Assembly: GCF_036884655.1 (NCBI RefSeq)
Contig: NC_088357.1
Coordinates: 46,676,001 to 46,740,000, forward strand
DNA from: Musa acuminata AAA Group
Taxonomy: Eukaryota > Streptophyta > Magnoliopsida > Zingiberales > Musaceae
Length of the DNA stretch: 64,000 nt
Direction: 5' to 3'
Position 1 is the stretch's first letter. Every line of letters begins with the position of its first letter. Under the pieces are notes generated by a model that was given only the letters and a program-made list of their open reading frames with translations, was not told where the DNA came from and made no database searches. Below are positions 23,151 through 35,367 of this stretch, piece after piece. The translations under genes were made by a program, and so were the position numbers.

Positions 23151-26100
23151 TAATAATAGTCAATCAAGGTTTATTAGTAATTTAAATAATTTAAATCTTA
23201 GAGATAATATTAATTATATAATGAAATAAAAATCAATCCCAAAAAAATCAATTTTGATATACCATATGGCTATTAGAATTAAGATTTTATTTTAATGATT
23301 TCATTCCAAGAATTTGCATAATACTAATTTGTTGTAAATGACTAAACAAAGTAAGACATCCTATTTGGAAAAAGGAACCAAGAAATAATCTTGATGATTT
23401 GTTTGAATGAACTCTAAAAAATCGTGTTATCTATTAGATATTGAATACAACTCATTCACTAAATCTCCAAAACTAATTTGGCTAGCCCAAATGTTTTGGT
23501 CATCAAGGTTAACTCATATATTGGATTCTCAAACCTAAATGGATCACCAAAAATGGCACAACCTATGAATCCTCAAAACTAATTAGTTCAGCATATATAA
23601 CCAAATTAATTTAGCCATCGAAGATAAACCATTCGTCGGATCCTCAAATTAATTTAAGATATTCTCTTCTATAAATATGTGTCTATAAAGAGCATGACTC
23701 ACCTTGTTGTGTTTCTTCTCGGAAGATGATAGAACATTTAGTTCAGATCATTATGTGTTTTGTTTCTTTTTACTTGTATAGGCGTATATCTTAATATTTT
23801 GTGCAATCTATTTGATTTCTAAACATCATATACTTTGATAATTCCTTCCCTCTTAAGAGGGAATATAATAGTTATGTCAATTGTTTGTCTTTGTTTTTCT
23901 TCTTTATTGACTTTTGTTTTTTCTTGGTTCAATCCTTCCTTGATAGGCAAGTTGAGATCAAAAGTTACTGTTATTTTCCTATGATCCTTCTTGCTTCTCA
24001 CACAATAGAACAAGCATATGGGATATCAATAAGCAAAAACTATACGGTCTTCAAATAAATCAATATGATTTATTTGATCAAGGTAATGTTTCCTTTATAT
24101 AGTTATAATCCTCTTTATTTTTTATTATCGACTAAAAAATGGTCATTTAGGTTTACTCAAATAAAAATTATTGTTTATTAAGGTTGGATCTCAAGTCAAT
24201 CATTGAAGTTTATTCAGACAAATGATGATCCATTGCTGAAGTCAATTGCTTCCACCAAACACTCAACACATGGAGTTTTGTATTTTAATTCAAATATTCT
24301 ATATACAATAAATACATAAACCTCAAAAATAACTTTCGTCATTACTAGTTTTTATCTCCTATTAAGATTTTCAATTTAAATTTCTTTAACCAATAGACTT
24401 TGTCAGGTGAGATTATGGGAGCCTTTCTTTCTTTCATGTGTGACTTTGTTTCTGAATTTTTAAAATATTAATTTTTCTTTTATAGGTTTTCTCAATCCCT
24501 TTAGCTTCTTTTAGAGTCATTCGTTTTGTTTGGTGTTCTTGGAATTGGATTTTTTAGGGTGTGAATCTTGGTGGTGAGGTTGGTTTGTTGAAATCTGTTC
24601 TTCTGTCACTAGTTTATGATGGGCACATTTTGAGATTTTATATAATAATTCTAAACTTTTAATTTCTAATATTTTTTAATCTAATTATTGGGTCATTAAT
24701 GACAATGTCAAAGTTCCTAATGGCAATGCTTAAACAACAATCTGTATATAAATATTATTATTATTATTGATAGGGGAGTGAGACTCTTTATTGTTTTACT
24801 CTGATCTGATAATATTAGAAGTGACTTCTGTAATGCTTCTCATTACTTAATACATATTTTCTGTTTAGTAAAAAAGAAAAAACTTTAACCATCAGCTAAA
24901 CAAGTTAACTTAGTTTGTAATATCATAAGAACATAACACTTTGAGCTTGCCACAATAAGATGAAACTTTCTTGGAAGAATTGATTAGGGTGACATTGGCC
25001 TGTCAGAAGAAGATAACTTGTCTTCGGTGGATCCACCTCAAAAATAATTATTGATGCTTGGCTTCTAAGACATAGATAATGGAGCCTCCTTCATCGTTCA
25101 ATTGGCCATGTTTTTGTCAGGCAGCTGACTTTAATTCCCACATCCATATAAAAACATAGAATTATAGCGTAAGTCTCATCCGAAATATCATTCCTAAGTT
25201 TTCTTTAAGAAATATTAATGACTCTCTGAGTGATCATAGCAAGAAAAAAAAAAAAAACCTTTGAGACGAGAAACAAAATAGCCATGGAAATTCTCTTCCT
25301 GGAATAAATGACTGAATGTGACATGGACGAGCAAAGAGATAAGAAAGCAATTGGCTGCGAATGATTCAGATGCCGGTCATCTTTGTCTTTGTCTATGTAT
25401 ATTTGTCAGATGGCCGACTGCATCAAAATGCAACGAACATATTTATTCAAATAATATATGAAGAAAGTAATACATTAGCATTCCTTCTTGTCTCATCAAA
25501 TGGATCTCATATGACTTTGGAAACAAAGAAAAATTCTAAATCATTTGTTGACCTAAAACACATCGTGATTTGACGTATTCTTTGTATCGATCCTCTCCTC
25601 GATTCGTGAGCAATAAAAATGGGAACCATTTGGCACCCATGGAAACCAAGAAAGTAGGTGGCAAGTCTGCGTCAAACCATGGAAGATATGTAGTCATCGA
25701 GAAAGAGACGCGGCCCGGTGACGGTGATACAGACATGGCATTTAGCGTGACTATTTACTAAAGGTGGAGGAGGGTCAGCTTTGACGTGCATGAAGTCCTA
25801 ACAAGAAGACATGGCCTAATGGCGTTGTCCCATCCTCGAGAGGGCAATGCCATTTCGCTCACGCCATGGGAAGGTGATTGGAACTTGAGAGACTAATTTG
25901 TCGATGGCAGAAAAGAGAGGCCCCATTGACTTCTCCGTGCCATGGCGAGTAGGACACATCCAACTTTGTGCTGCACGTCCTCGGGGAGACAAAGATGGGT
26001 AAGCATCTGTTGCTGCGAACACGAATGGGGAATTTGGTTCTTCTTTTTATTTTTAGCTTCAGATATTATTATTGGTACGAGTGATCATATTTATCATAAT

Positions 26101-26490
26101 ATGGATCATTGGTTAGAAACTATATTTATTTTAAATTTTTTTAAATGATCGGAGGTCTGTTGACTTAGGATCGATCAACTTGGCTCAGATATTTTGATCT
26201 CTTAATTTGTATATGGTACTCCGGTCTCGATCGACGTCTTAATCTTCTGACATGAACATGAAGATCAATGTCAAGAAATATAAAAGAGTTCGACATTAAT
26301 TATACTCATGTTTATCTTTTATGCTTGGTCCGTAAGAAAAATATTCTATTAAACTAAAATATATTTTTCAATATAAATTCAATGAAGTGATAAGACCTTT
26401 TATTATTTTTATAATGATGTGGTCGTCACGTGTCGAATAAATGAATATTATCTATATCACATAATGTTTGATATATATTTATATATATGA
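23151..26490. other. Intergenic, 3.3 kb, no recognised gene
   Basis: AT-rich DNA with no supported coding region. A segment at about 24780-24870 (TAAT-rich with an AATACATATTTTCTG tail) could be the 3' end of an old retroelement, but this is weak. A GC-richer patch at 25570-26030 carries short overlapping frames on both strands without family resemblance. Confidence 0.35.
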
Positions 26491-26496
26491 TTTTTT

Positions 26497-26951
26497 TAGA
26501 AAATGCTCATAATTTGGATATTTTTAAAACCTACCCTCTTTTTTTATTTTTTTTCAAATAATACCCCTCAAAAGTTTTATTATCAATTTTTTGTTTATTT
26601 TTTACTAATTTTTAACTATTATAGTATTTTTATTTGGCTCGTTACATTGTTTTTCAATATAATTTATAATATTTTATTGATATATTAAAAATATTTATAA
26701 ATATAAAAAAATAATATTTTTAGTAGCTTTGTAGTCATTGCTTATATCGTTCCTATTTAGTTGTCGTTCTTCATTGATTATTACAATATTATACTTTTAG
26801 ATTTGTAGTTAGTATTTTATTTATATCATTTCTAGTATTTTTGTTATAATGATCAGAATATTAAATATTTTTAAATTAATAGTACTGTTTGAAAAAAATA
26901 AAATGGGAGGTATCAACTGACAAATATCTAAAATATAAATATTTTCTAAAT
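26497..26951. mobile_element. Non-coding element with about 60-bp imperfect inverted ends
   Basis: The left end (TTTAGAAAATGCTCATAATT, then GGATATTTTTAAAACCTACC and a T-rich run ending TTTTCAAA) matches the reverse complement of the right end (TTTAGAAAATATTTATATTT, then AGATATTTGTCAGTTGATACC and a T-rich run ending TTTTCAAAC). The interior is extremely AT-rich with no coding potential. Long degenerate inverted ends suggest a MULE-like or other MITE. No clear target-site duplication could be fixed in this AT-rich setting. Confidence 0.6.
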
Positions 26952-27003
26952 ATTTATATTTAGATATAAATATAACATATTTAGATATTTATATTTCAAA
27001 AAA

Positions 27004-27058
27004 TCGTATATATATATATATATACATACATATATATATATATATACATATATATACT
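27004..27058. repeat. AT-rich microsatellite with ATAC interruptions
   Basis: An alternating AT tract broken by CATACATA units, lying just after the long-inverted-end element. Confidence 0.9.
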
Positions 27059-27575
27059 TAATTAGGTCTTAATCAAAATTCAATGAATAAAAATCCCCAA
27101 TATTACCTAATCATGGAAAACCAGTTCGACTCATAAAATGATGATATAATAAGTTCAATTCAATTTGATAATTGAGGGGATCATGAGAAATTGTGTAAAA
27201 TAGGGCTAATTTTGTTCAAAAAGTAGTTGAAATTAATGTCAAAAAAATAGAATTTCCAAAAGAAAATTCATTCTCAAGCATAATTGAGAATTTGGTTTTC
27301 ATATTGAATTAATTAAACTATAATATTTCACAAAGATGAATTATCAAAAAAATTAGAAATAATAAGGAAATTCGAGAAAAATAATAGATATAATAAGGCA
27401 CAAATCAATCAATTCAATGCAGTTGGATCAAAGTTCAATTAATAAATAGTAAGGTCAATTTTGATCCAAATTAATAGTTTAAATAGCTTCTTAAAACATT
27501 AGCTAATGTTAAGATCATACAAAACCTACTTAGCAGGATGAGGTCAATCACAAAATGACAGTATATAAAAAGTAG

Positions 27576-27579
27576 AAAA
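27576..27579 (-). terminator. RNA polymerase III terminator of tRNA-Ser
   Basis: The minus strand reads TTTT a few bases after the tRNA 3' end, with a second T run (TTTTT) 6 bases further. This is the usual Pol III stop. Confidence 0.7.
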
Positions 27580-27584
27580 GAATT

Positions 27585-27666
27585 CGTCGCCTGAGAGATT
27601 CGAACTCTCGCGGGGAAACCCCATGTACTTAGCAGGCACACGCCTTAACCACTCGGCCAAAGCGAC
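27585..27666 (-). tRNA. tRNA-Ser(GCU): tRNA-Ser (anticodon GCU)
   Basis: An 82-nt minus-strand gene. The acceptor stem GTCGCTT pairs with AGGCGAC (one G-U), followed by discriminator G. The A box reads TGGCCGAGTGG. The anticodon arm is TGTGC-CTGCTAA-GTACA, giving anticodon GCT, which reads AGC/AGU codons. A long variable arm (CATGGGGTTTCCCCG region) marks it as a type II tRNA. The B box/T loop reads GAGTTCGAATCTC. There is no intron and no encoded CCA, as normal for a nuclear tRNA. A CAA motif (ACACCAAA) lies just upstream of the 5' end and a TATA-rich stretch about 25-35 bp upstream, both typical of plant tRNA genes. Confidence 0.97.
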
Positions 27667-27902
27667 TTTGGTGTATCTGTTTGGTATAAAATAAATATAT
27701 AGTAATTTATAGTTCCGTCCAGGAAACGTTGTCGATTGGCTAGTCCACCCGACCTTACGTTCATCTTACGTACCAACCCCACCATTACCTGTTTACCAAG
27801 CCATATCGAGTAGGACAAGAAGAAGAAGAAGGAGGGAAGAAGAAGAAGGGGGGAGGAGCAGGGAGAGTGGGCGAGAAAAAATTGAGGCGGAGGAAAGAGG
27901 CC

Positions 27903-28913
27903 ATGTCTTCCGCTGTTTCTCCACCCGTTCCAACCACCGTCGAGGGCGGCGCACCTCTCTGCTCCTCTACCTCCACCTGTCGGCCCGTGATCTACTGGTG
28001 CCACGAGTGCGACATGAGCGTTACCCTCCTCCCCTCCCACCCACCTCTCATCTGCCCCGATTGCTCCCGCTCCGACTTCCTCGAAGAAATGGAACTACTC
28101 CAACCCCCCACCGACCATCAGTCCTCCTCCTCTGCCGCCGCCGACGTCGCTCCCCCTCCCCAATCCCTGCCCCTCGTCCTCACTGATTCCGATGACGATG
28201 ACAACGACGGAGGCTTCGCTTACGACTCCGACCAACGCCGCAGCCTTCCCTCTAACCCGAGCTATCGCCTCCGCCGCCGTATCGACCCGCTTTTCCTGGA
28301 ACCCGCCCCCCGGCTTGGCCCCTCCTCCGCTCCTGCCGCCTCCATCGACGCCCTACCCATAGTCTGCATCTCGGACGATGCCTCCCTCCCCGCTTGTGCC
28401 ATCTGCAAGGACGATTTCCCCCTCCACGCCAGTGCCCGCCGCCTCCCTTGTTCCCACCTGTACCACTCCGACTGCATCGTCCCTTGGCTCTCCCTTCACA
28501 ACTCCTGCCCCATCTGCCGCTCCCCGCTCCCCTCCCCCGATGAAACTGCCGGCGGTGCTGAAGAATCTGACCATCCCACGGGAGTCTTGGCGGAGGGCGA
28601 TGGGGATCCGGATGCGCTGGCACTGGCGCTGGGCGCGGCTGATGATGAAGCGCTGGTACTGACAGCCGCACTGTGGCAAGTGAGGAGGCAGCATCGCCTG
28701 TCGTTCCCGGTCCGGTCGCCAGCATCTGCCACCATGGACGCATCGCTGATTCAGATGGCACAGGTCGATATAGCACTGGCTAATACTGGGGAGACGCCCT
28801 CTCTGGAGTTTCCAATGGAGAGGGATGGAACAGCCATGGCAGGTAGGGTGGATGACGACGAGGATACCATGATGCTTGAAATTAGGGAGAACTTTTTTAG
28901 TATGAATCCCTGA
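27903..28913 (+). CDS. Zinc-ribbon plus RING-H2 E3 ubiquitin ligase (RDUF/RHC-type)
   Basis: An intronless 1011 bp frame, 336 residues, ending in TGA at 28911. The ATG at 27903 (GCCATGTCTTCC) is the first in frame; a longer reading to 27867 would need a GTG start. An N-terminal zinc ribbon (zinc_ribbon_9 type) uses C33/C36 and C51/C54 (YWCHECDMSV, then ICPDCSRSDFLEE). A C3H2C3 RING occupies about 165-206: C165, C168, C183, H185, H188, C191, C202, C205 (PWLSLHNSCPICR). Acidic and proline-rich linkers lie between; the C-terminus is low-complexity. This two-domain layout is that of plant RDUF1/2 and RHC1A-type E3 ligases, several of which act in drought/ABA responses. A role here is inference only. 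The gene starts 237 bp from the divergent tRNA-Ser gene. Confidence 0.93.
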   Translation: MSSAVSPPVPTTVEGGAPLCSSTSTCRPVIYWCHECDMSVTLLPSHPPLICPDCSRSDFLEEMELLQPPTDHQSSSSAAADVAPPPQSLPLVLTDSDDDDNDGGFAYDSDQRRSLPSNPSYRLRRRIDPLFLEPAPRLGPSSAPAASIDALPIVCISDDASLPACAICKDDFPLHASARRLPCSHLYHSDCIVPWLSLHNSCPICRSPLPSPDETAGGAEESDHPTGVLAEGDGDPDALALALGAADDEALVLTAALWQVRRQHRLSFPVRSPASATMDASLIQMAQVDIALANTGETPSLEFPMERDGTAMAGRVDDDEDTMMLEIRENFFSMNP

Positions 28914-29538
28914 TGGTTCTTCACGGAAAATTTTGAGGTATGGTTCGTTCTATTACGGTATTCACTGCCATGATTATAATTCCATTAACCAAAAAGGTTG
29001 TGATGCAACCCAACATACGCTATCATGATTGCTATTGCAAATTTATGTGTTGTTATCTTGGTTATTATGATCATTGAACTGGCTTATTTTTTGTTAACAT
29101 TGGACTTATATCTCACTAGTCAAAGGTTGGTAAGTTGTAAAGAAAGCCGATTACTTTAAATGACTACCAACTTTTACTGGGACCATCAGATTCATCTCAT
29201 AGCATTATATCATAGCCAATGTATGCCAAAATATTGGCCTGTTCACATGGAGGATGAAAATGTGGAATTCTTTGTCAGTCATAGGAGAATCCGTCAAGTG
29301 AAGTTTGAGTTTTGTAAACCATTATGTATTACTTAAAACCACCCAAATCATTCAGTGATGCAGTTTGAAGGCTTTGCGGTGTTAGGTGACATGCTAATAA
29401 TGATGTACTGTCTGATTGATTCTTATGATGTGTGCACTGATTTGCAATTGTTTGATCACTGCAGCTTATGCTTAGACAATTATTTGTTAGTACATATCAG
29501 TACATGTTAGGATTACATTGAAATGATAACATTATAAG
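28914..29538. other. 3' flank of the zinc-ribbon/RING gene
   Basis: AT-rich; probably holds the 3' UTR. No other feature was recognised. Confidence 0.35.
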
Positions 29539-30075
29539 GTTCAAAATTTCAATTACTAGGTGTATTGCCTATACAGCCTGGTATTTACTGGTCTGACAGG
29601 GGATAGGCACATGATTCTAATGATTTCATGCATTCAATTTGAAATGAGTTGTATCAGATGGTACATTCCCTGTTTCATAAGTACCAGTTGAAAATTGAAA
29701 TATGATTCGTATATTTAATATTGACAGTTTGTCAAAAGCACAGCTGACAGTGGCAGCTGTCTGTCAATGGCACTGGGAAGCAGGTCTCCTCTCTCTTCTC
29801 TGCCTTTGCCATATCTTCTGTCACTACCAGTGAACATCCTCCTTGTGTCACTGTGGTCGCTTTTTCCTCTTTTCTTCTCCTATGCATTGTTCTCCTCCTC
29901 AGGTTTCTTATCTTCTTCCTCTTCTTCTCCTCCTATTCCTCTCCTTCTCTCCTTCTTCCTCTCGTGTTAGCAGTACCAACATGTATCAAGCATTGGTATG
30001 TCTATGCATACCATTACTTTAGCAGTGTGACCACCAACCAGTATCGGTGGCAGATCAATATTTTAAACTTTGGCT
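29539..30075. mobile_element. Possible MITE-like element with pyrimidine-rich core
   Basis: The left end (AAGGTTCAAAATTTCAATTA) resembles the reverse complement of the right end (AAAGTTTAAAATATTGATCT), about 14 of 20 bases. Inside are GGTATTTACTGGTCTGACA and CCAACCAGTATCGGTGG motifs, shared in style with the element at 60.9 kb. The core at 29785-29965 is an almost pure pyrimidine tract. The short open frames over it are low-complexity artefacts. Ends and target duplication are uncertain. Confidence 0.45.
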
Positions 30076-33000
30076 CGGATAATACAAGGCTGAAAATATG
30101 CACAGAATAACAAAGATAATATTTCTGCTAATAAAATTGATCTCATAAGTTCTATATCTAGAACATGCATTTGGTAATGCATTAGTCCAGCCTCTTCCTT
30201 TTATGATTTTGTCTATAGTGAATAACTTTAATTGTGAAGTCTCGATGAACAATGGGACAAAAATTCAGCACCATCCATTAATAACTGGTTACCCTCTTTG
30301 TTTATTTTAACTTTCCAGTTAATGCAACTTTAGACAAGAAGAAAATTGCTTTAAAACTATAAAATTAGATAATGGAAGGAGGCCTTGGTATTAAAATGAC
30401 ATGATACAATATTGACTAATCTGGTATTGGTTTCTTGAATCACAATATGCTTTTAATTTAATCGTTAAAACCATTAGTTTCTGGATTTTAGTAAAAGTAA
30501 AAGTAAGAAGAAAGGAGGTCTTTTCATTTGATGTATTTAGTTATTTGATGGTAATATCATTTGGCACTGAATTTAGGGATGGTTGAGGCTTCATTTTCCA
30601 TAGCAACTATGTGGCTAAGCATGATCCACAAGATAATTATGCAACTTAGTTGGTCCTATTTGTTTTAAATATCTAATTCAAGAGTTCATAGGATAAAGTC
30701 ATGTGAAGTTGGTGTACACTATTGATCATCTATGGAAGAGGACTTCATATTGGACAACTATTTCATTCAGGACCTTACTTAGGTGTTAATTAACCAAATA
30801 TAGGGATACTCCTGTCTGCTAATTATAGATTACCCACTGTAATTAATCTCCTTTAGCATTCCGGTTCTTAAACTTTCAAAAGTTATATTGGATTTCCTAT
30901 ACTTATGAAAATGAAATATTGAGATCCCTATACAGGGTTAAAAATATAATTTTATAGAGTTAAAAATCAAGAGAAAAGAAGGGTTTTGTTGGAGCAATGA
31001 GGTTAAATATTTCACTTTCATAAGTATAGAAATTTTAATGTAACTTTTGAAAATATTGGGATTGAGATGATAAAGGTAACTAATTACAGGGTGTAATCTG
31101 TAATTAGCCTTACTCTTGCTACAGGAGCAAGGATGGTTCCTAGACAACAAAATTTTAATTTATGAAAACTACTTTTTGTTAGCTCAGGCTTGTATGGAGG
31201 TCGATAGAACTTTATTTTTAATGTTGTTGAAGTTCAAATAACTTTGGAGATAATAATCATCATTCACTGTTGTTGTGCCAGGCATAGTGCTTTATGTTGC
31301 TGTACCTTCGTAAAACAGCAGTTGTACCTTCATCATATGTGATATTTTTATGTGAATGGAAATCAACAAAAATCTGAATAAAACATGCACAACAGAAATT
31401 GATATGACGAAAAAGATAAAGAAGAGAGTGGAAAATTACGAGAGTAAGAGAAGCACAGAAATAAAAAAAAAACCTTTCTTATTCTCAAATAAATCAAATC
31501 TTACAATTAATTTCCAGCTCTTTAACTTCTCTTTCAATAAATTTTTACCAAACGATATTTCCTTTATGACAGAAAATATTTCCAAAAGGAAAAAAAGAAT
31601 ATTTTAGTAAAATCATATTATGATTACTACAATATCTCCTTTATTATCAAAGTATTTTCTGGACTCTTTTTATTAGAGAGTCAGCTCTTGTAAATGATAA
31701 TAATTTCCTGGTTTAGCATCAGACCATTTGTTTTTGTGGGGATTATCTTTTTATGGGATATAATTGTATTTAAAGGCCTCTAGGTTTCAGCCTATTTATG
31801 AATAGACCAGAAACTAAAACTGAAACGATTGGTAACTAATACATGAAGTAAGATGTACATTTGAACCTTTACAATCCAATCCTAGATCCAGTCAAAAACA
31901 TGAATGCTTATGAGTTGCTGATGTGATGATAAAATATTGCATCACACGTGTATGTCTTCTGCTGTCCTGCGTACCCCACAATCATTGACAAGGAAAGATT
32001 GGCTAATGACCTTGTGCTAAAGGTTTGGTCCATCTGAAGGTTTGCTTCTTAGGCAGGAAAACAGAAGACCTGTGGCGAGCCGAATGTTTGTATGTCATAC
32101 TGAATTCTTAAAAGTTTGTATGGCATACTGAAATCTAAAAATTTGCATGACATTACTGAATTCTCAAGAATTTGTATGACATACTAAATTCTCTTTCATA
32201 TGCCTGTGTAGATGAACGTTATGGATTTAGGATTGATTTTAGTAACATTCCTTGATGGTAGCATGAATTGTTCAATATATTTGAATGTAAAAAATAGTTA
32301 AACTTGATAGTGAGGCAACCTATCTGTAGATGTGGAAGGAAATTTTCTACCGTTTTTGGATAATCTATTGTATCAGGGATTGTTGTGCATAACCTTAGGA
32401 TTCTGTATATTGATCACTTTTGCTTGTAGATGTAGAGTAATTTTAAAGCAATTCTAGTTTCTGGTTTCTCATTAGTTGATATGTTCTCTGATTTTTCTCC
32501 CCTTTTTTTTCAGTTCTTTTGATAGCAGGGTAGGGGAATAGTGGTGTGGTTGCACTAGAATGTGATACCTCTAATAAGTAACCGAGATTAGGCTTGAGGT
32601 ATTAGGTTAATATAGTTCACAAATTTGATGGGCTGAACTAGGTGAGGCTAGGTGGGCCATGCTCCTTGGCATTCTGGAATATTTATAATTTAGTTCTATT
32701 CTGACTTATTAAAGTTTCTAATTGCTCCAGCTAAAAAAAATTTTTACTAAGCACTTGAATAATCATGCATTATGATATGAACTCCTAATTCTTTGCAAAT
32801 TTGCACTTTTGATAATTTCTTCACCTGTACCCACAGTTGCATTCAAGTAAATTCCTTTGGTTTCCATGTAAACATAGATATCTTGCCAATCTTCCAGGAT
32901 CCTTTTAATATTTTCTGGCTTTTCAAGAGGAATATTAGTCAGTCTTTTGAATAGACAATTGTCTAATTTGTTATGAGTTTTTGAATAATTTCTTTTCCGG

Positions 33001-34132
33001 ACTTGCCCATGATATCATTTGCCTTTTAAGATCTTAGACAAATTGGAAGAGATTTATCCTGTGCCTTTTCTGGACGGTTGTCTCATAAAAGAATGGTGCA
33101 TTTTTCACATCAATATTAAAGATATCATGATCTATTTTGACAAAGTTGGGGTTGACCAAGGAAATGCTGTAGCATTTTTATTCTGCCTTATGTGTGTTGA
33201 TGGTACTCCACACTTGGGAAAAGAAAAAATGCAAGTACAACTAATGTGAAAAACAAGTATAATTACTTGTACAGTGAATTGGATTCCTGGGTTTTCTTAG
33301 GCTAGGTCTTGTAATAAGCTTGACAGTATTGGTGTTCCATTTTGTTCATCAAATCTATATGATCCTGAATAGTCAGCTGGCAAGTTTCTATTGAAGATCA
33401 TCCATCATGATGCTGAGATCCAATAGTTGATTTTCTTCTCTGTTCTTATCTGCAAAACCTGCAAGGCCTGTTCATTTACCTGTTGATCATGTATATATAT
33501 TTGAACTTTTGTCTCATTAGTGATTGTCTTTGCTCTCTTATTACAGCCATAAGAATATATTGTTCCAATAATTTTTCCACAAGTAGCAGATGCCCACGTG
33601 GTTCAGTCTTAATTTTAGTAAAAGAATTTTTTGCATCTGGACATTCATGCTGTAGTATATAAAGTATCGATTGGATATGGTTAAAATGTTCGTGAAAGTT
33701 GAGGAATATGATCTTAACTAAATTTGGGTCTCACCAGGTTAGCTAGGGCTTTCCAAATGCTGGATGGATGTCTTTGAAGCCATTTGATGGTTAAGAAGTG
33801 TTGAAGAGCCAGAGCAAAAGGAAATTCCAACAGATTAAGGAAACTTGAATCTGAAGCCAAGGAAAATTATGTTGCTCTAAATTACTTTATAAACTTAATG
33901 CACCATCATATTTTTGTGGATTACTTGATTAAGACATACCTCTGTGTAACCATGTAAGCTATTTTTTCTCTTACCATGTGGACATACCTTACAGATAAGA
34001 CACATGAGCATCTTAGTGATGTTACTTGGATTTTCAGAAGTGAATGCTTCACATGAAACTTCAATTGTTCCTGTGTATCTGTTTTATCTGATCTTTACAA
34101 GGATTGTTAACTGTTTGATCTGATGCGTAAGC

Positions 34133-34136
<4 letters not shown>
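30076..34136. other. Intergenic, 4 kb, no recognised gene
   Basis: AT-rich, with no exon series or RNA gene recognised. Three close repeats of a CATACTGAATTCT/TTTGTATG-type phrase lie at about 32090-32195. A 76-codon frame at 33019-33249 has no family resemblance that I can see. Confidence 0.35.

Positions 34137-34210
<74 letters not shown>
34137..34210. repeat. (AT)n microsatellite, 74 bp
   Basis: A pure AT dinucleotide tract in intergenic DNA. Confidence 0.97.
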
Positions 34211-34214
<4 letters not shown>

Positions 34215-35013
34215 ATGGCATATTGTTTATCTATGGTCTGCATGGTATATTTATTTTTTATGACAGATATTGTGTTTATGGTTTGCATGATGCCTACTTG
34301 ATAGAGTACTCGAATGAGATTACATCTAATACCTGTTTTTTTCGTTTTTATACTATTCACTTGTCAGTTCTGACCCTAATTTTTTTTTGTACAATGCAGT
34401 CACCAATTGCCTAAAGCCAGGGTCGGCAAGAAGCATTTGCACTTTGTGATTTGATAATGTATGCAGTTTGTGTGCTTGTCTATATTAGTGGTCTCATGCA
34501 TTAGGTTCATAGTACACATGCCAAGCACATTACATTGTACAATAATGGTCTGGATGTCATTTTTACATTCATCACATACAATTTGCTTGATAATAATGTT
34601 TCTTTTGCTAGCTACTACTCTAACAAATTGATTTATATTTTGAATTCAGTCTCGATGACTGATGTTATCCGAAACTTTAATGGGCAGCCAATATTTGGTA
34701 GCTCGTAATGAGCTTCAAAATGTGCTACTGGCGCATTATTGGCGTTGTCATTGGATCTTGTTTGTACTTGAAGACAGTTTCAGGTGCTCACTGGTGATGT
34801 ACCTCACCTTGTTCATAGGATTTATAGTTTTTGTTGCCCGTGCAGTGTTTGTTGTTGAAGACTTGTTTTTCTTACATCATTGGGAGTTGATTTTGTAATT
34901 TCCTTTGTCTGCTGAATCATATTTCTGTCTCGAGCTCAAATTTGACTCTTTTGATAAGCTACTGGTGAGCCGATATTTTAATAAAATAATAAAAACATTA
35001 AAAAGGAGATCAG
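34211..35013. other. Upstream flank of the AHA1-type gene
   Basis: No gene was recognised. It becomes less AT-rich toward the promoter region of the co-chaperone gene. Confidence 0.35.
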
Positions 35014-35210
35014 GAAACTTCCGGACGGTTGCAAACCGAAGACTCCAGAAACCCTATTTTTCTAACTCGAGTCGAGCTCGAGTTCGATTTCATTGCACCC
35101 CTATACGCCATCTCCGTTGCATGTCTTCCAATAAAATAGTAAATATGCGATCATCTACGTGACTAAAAACACGTAAACTTCCAGACAGTTCCAAATCGAA
35201 GACTCCAGAA
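35014..35210 (+). promoter_or_regulatory. Two duplicated blocks of heat-shock-element-like modules
   Basis: Two blocks of about 37 bp, at 35014-35050 and 35174-35210, are about 85% alike. Each reads as alternating GAA/TTC modules with two-base spacers. Block 1: GAA-ac-TTC-cg-GAc and GAA-ga-cTC-ca-GAA. Block 2: TTC-ca-GAc-ag-TTC and GAA-ga-cTC-ca-GAA. This is the architecture bound by heat-shock factors (nGAAnnTTCnnGAAn). They lie 158-354 bp upstream of the ATG of an Hsp90 co-chaperone. Most modules are one base off consensus, so function is inferred. Confidence 0.5.
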
Positions 35211-35367
35211 TCCCTTTCTCGATTGTTCGCGTGTATTAATCCCCTCCCCATAACACTTTGTTAGCCGTCCGCATAATTTGCTATTCGGGAACGCTTGGCC
35301 GTCATTTCTCTTCCGTATCTGTGGAACCCTAATTCCAGTGTTGCCGTCGCCGGCCCTAAATCTAGCC

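Noticed and set aside
27867..27902. N-terminal extension of the RING gene by 12 codons
   Set aside because: It would need a GTG start. The first ATG is at 27903 in good context.
28252..28776. 174-codon minus-strand frame antisense to the zinc-ribbon/RING gene
   Set aside because: Its Arg/Gly-rich composition mirrors the GC-rich coding strand, and the plus strand has clear zinc-ribbon and RING motifs.
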